The translations under genes and the position numbers were made by a program. Below the pieces are notes generated by a model. The model saw nothing but the letters and a program-made list of their open reading frames with translations, searched no databases and was not told where the DNA came from. Below are positions 6,778 through 7,005 of a stretch of 7,005 bases of DNA, in pieces; position 1 is the stretch's first letter, and the number at the start of each line of letters is the position of its first letter. Origin of the DNA: an uncultured Prevotella sp. (GTDB lineage Bacteria; Bacteroidota; Bacteroidia; Bacteroidales; Bacteroidaceae); contig URJQ01000128.1 in assembly GCA_900548195.1 (NCBI GenBank), positions 1 through 7,005 of the forward strand, given 5' to 3'.

Positions 6778-6837
6778 GTATGAGTAAGAAAATATAATGA
6801 GCCTTTTTCACTTTCCGTAGGGAAGAGAGAAAGGCTC
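6718..6837 (+). promoter_or_regulatory. Ribosome-mediated transcription attenuator (alternative stems 1:2, 2:3, 3:4)
   Basis: Segment 1 (6718-6729, within the Leu/Ile codons) can pair with segment 2 (6757-6767), using one bulge and two wobbles. Segment 2 (6752-6767) can instead pair with segment 3 (6801-6817) through about 15 base pairs, interrupted by a 1x2 internal loop at T6762. Segment 3 (6799-6816) can pair with segment 4 (6820-6837) to make the terminator. A ribosome stalled at the Leu/Ile codons would cover segment 1, free segment 2 for the antiterminator and allow read-through. A ribosome reaching the stop at 6775 would mask part of segment 2 and favour termination. All pairings were read by eye from the sequence. 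The expected target is a branched-chain amino acid operon, which is not visible in this window. Confidence 0.7.
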
Positions 6838-6844
6838 TTTTATT
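6799..6844 (+). terminator. Intrinsic terminator (attenuator stem 3:4)
   Basis: GAGCCTTT (6799-6806) pairs with AAAGGCTC (6830-6837). The stem continues inward to C6816-G6820 with one A:A mismatch (6810/6826) and two wobbles, closing on a 3-nt loop GTA (6817-6819). It is followed directly by TTTTATTT (6838-6845). This is the strongest rho-independent terminator in the window. Confidence 0.85.
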
Positions 6845-6847
6845 TGG

Positions 6848-6923
6848 GTTGTTGGTTGTCGGTTTTTGGTTGTTGGTAGTGTAGTAGTAACTTACCGAAA
6901 ACCAACAACCGAAAACCAACAAC
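6848..6923. repeat. 30-bp imperfect inverted repeat, GTTGTTGG / CCAACAAC type
   Basis: The arms at 6848-6877 and 6894-6923 are inverted copies with 26 of 30 positions matching, separated by a 16-nt spacer. The right arm is itself two perfect copies of CCGAAAACCAACAA (6895-6908 and 6909-6922). Degenerate CAACAA words continue to about 6958 and blend into A/C-rich low-complexity DNA. It begins only 10 bases after the attenuator terminator. It looks like a simple-sequence or multicopy intergenic repeat. The open frames it creates on both strands are not genes. Confidence 0.8.
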
Positions 6924-6956
6924 AAAACAACCAGACAACAAAACAACATAACAACA

Positions 6957-7005
6957 AATACCATTGGCAAGCCGCAAATTCAACAGTTTGTGGGAGCACT
7001 TGATG
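6957..7005 (+). pseudogene. 5'-truncated Mrr-family restriction endonuclease fragment
   Basis: Codons from 6957 read NTIGKPQIQQFVGALD and run off the window. This resembles the stretch of Mrr-type endonucleases just after the catalytic Gln-x-Lys strand, which in E. coli Mrr I recall as QNTVGRPELQAFYGALAG. Mrr proteins cut modified DNA. In this frame there is no ATG before the match. The open frame begins at 6891, after a stop at 6888-6890, and is made of repeat sequence (Gln/Asn/Thr codons), so the N-terminal domain and catalytic core are missing. Only 16 residues are visible, so the call is tentative. The rest should lie to the right of the window. Confidence 0.5.

Noticed and set aside
6848..6960. 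CRISPR array
   Set aside because: The repeat units are contiguous 14-mers and degenerate simple sequence. There are no regularly spaced unique spacers and no cas gene nearby.
6728..6970. Minus-strand frame of 80 codons in the right flank
   Set aside because: Its hydrophobic, Val/Leu-rich and Asn/Thr-rich composition comes from the GTTGTTGG repeats, and it runs through the attenuator terminator.

Overview
The window looks like chromosomal DNA of a Bacteroidetes bacterium, most likely Prevotella or a close relative. Three things point there. Every recognisable promoter has the Bacteroidetes form TTTG-N19-21-TAnnTTTG. One gene is a DUF4924 protein, a family I know only from Bacteroidetes. The proteins and moderate GC content resemble Prevotella genes. 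Six full-length protein genes lie in two divergent operons, flanked on both sides by repeat-rich non-coding DNA.

Left flank (1-659): I see no convincing gene. It holds a perfect 15-bp inverted repeat with short TAATTCCACC tandem copies (1-61), a three-copy direct/inverted repeat cluster built on CCAGTAAGATTTGG (343-454), and a 22-bp-arm hairpin (583-633) just past the end of prfC that may end the leftward operon.

Leftward operon (3530 down to 660): a LysE/RhtB-type exporter, a DUF4924 protein of unknown function, and peptide chain release factor 3 (prfC). It is driven by a promoter so close to the exporter start codon that the mRNA is probably almost leaderless.

Rightward operon (3696 to 6513): an ROK-family sugar kinase (glucokinase type), MurB of peptidoglycan precursor synthesis, and a PhnP/RNase Z-like metallo-beta-lactamase-fold hydrolase. 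They are tightly packed: an 11-nt gap, then a 10-nt overlap. Two partly overlapping promoters precede the kinase. The first two products fit sugar-phosphate supply and cell-wall building.

Right flank (6514-7005): this is the most interesting part. A near-consensus promoter (6635-6666) leads to a 27-codon leader peptide with a Leu/Ile-rich run. The RNA can form the full 1:2, 2:3 and 3:4 set of alternative stems of a ribosome-mediated transcription attenuator, ending in a strong intrinsic terminator (6799-6840). Such an attenuator normally controls a branched-chain amino acid operon. Instead, what follows is a 30-bp inverted repeat of GTTGTTGG/CCAACAAC type and A/C-rich low-complexity DNA. That DNA runs straight into a 5'-truncated reading frame resembling the interior of an Mrr restriction endonuclease. 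The attenuator has therefore either been separated from its operon by rearrangement, or the operon lies beyond the window behind this debris.
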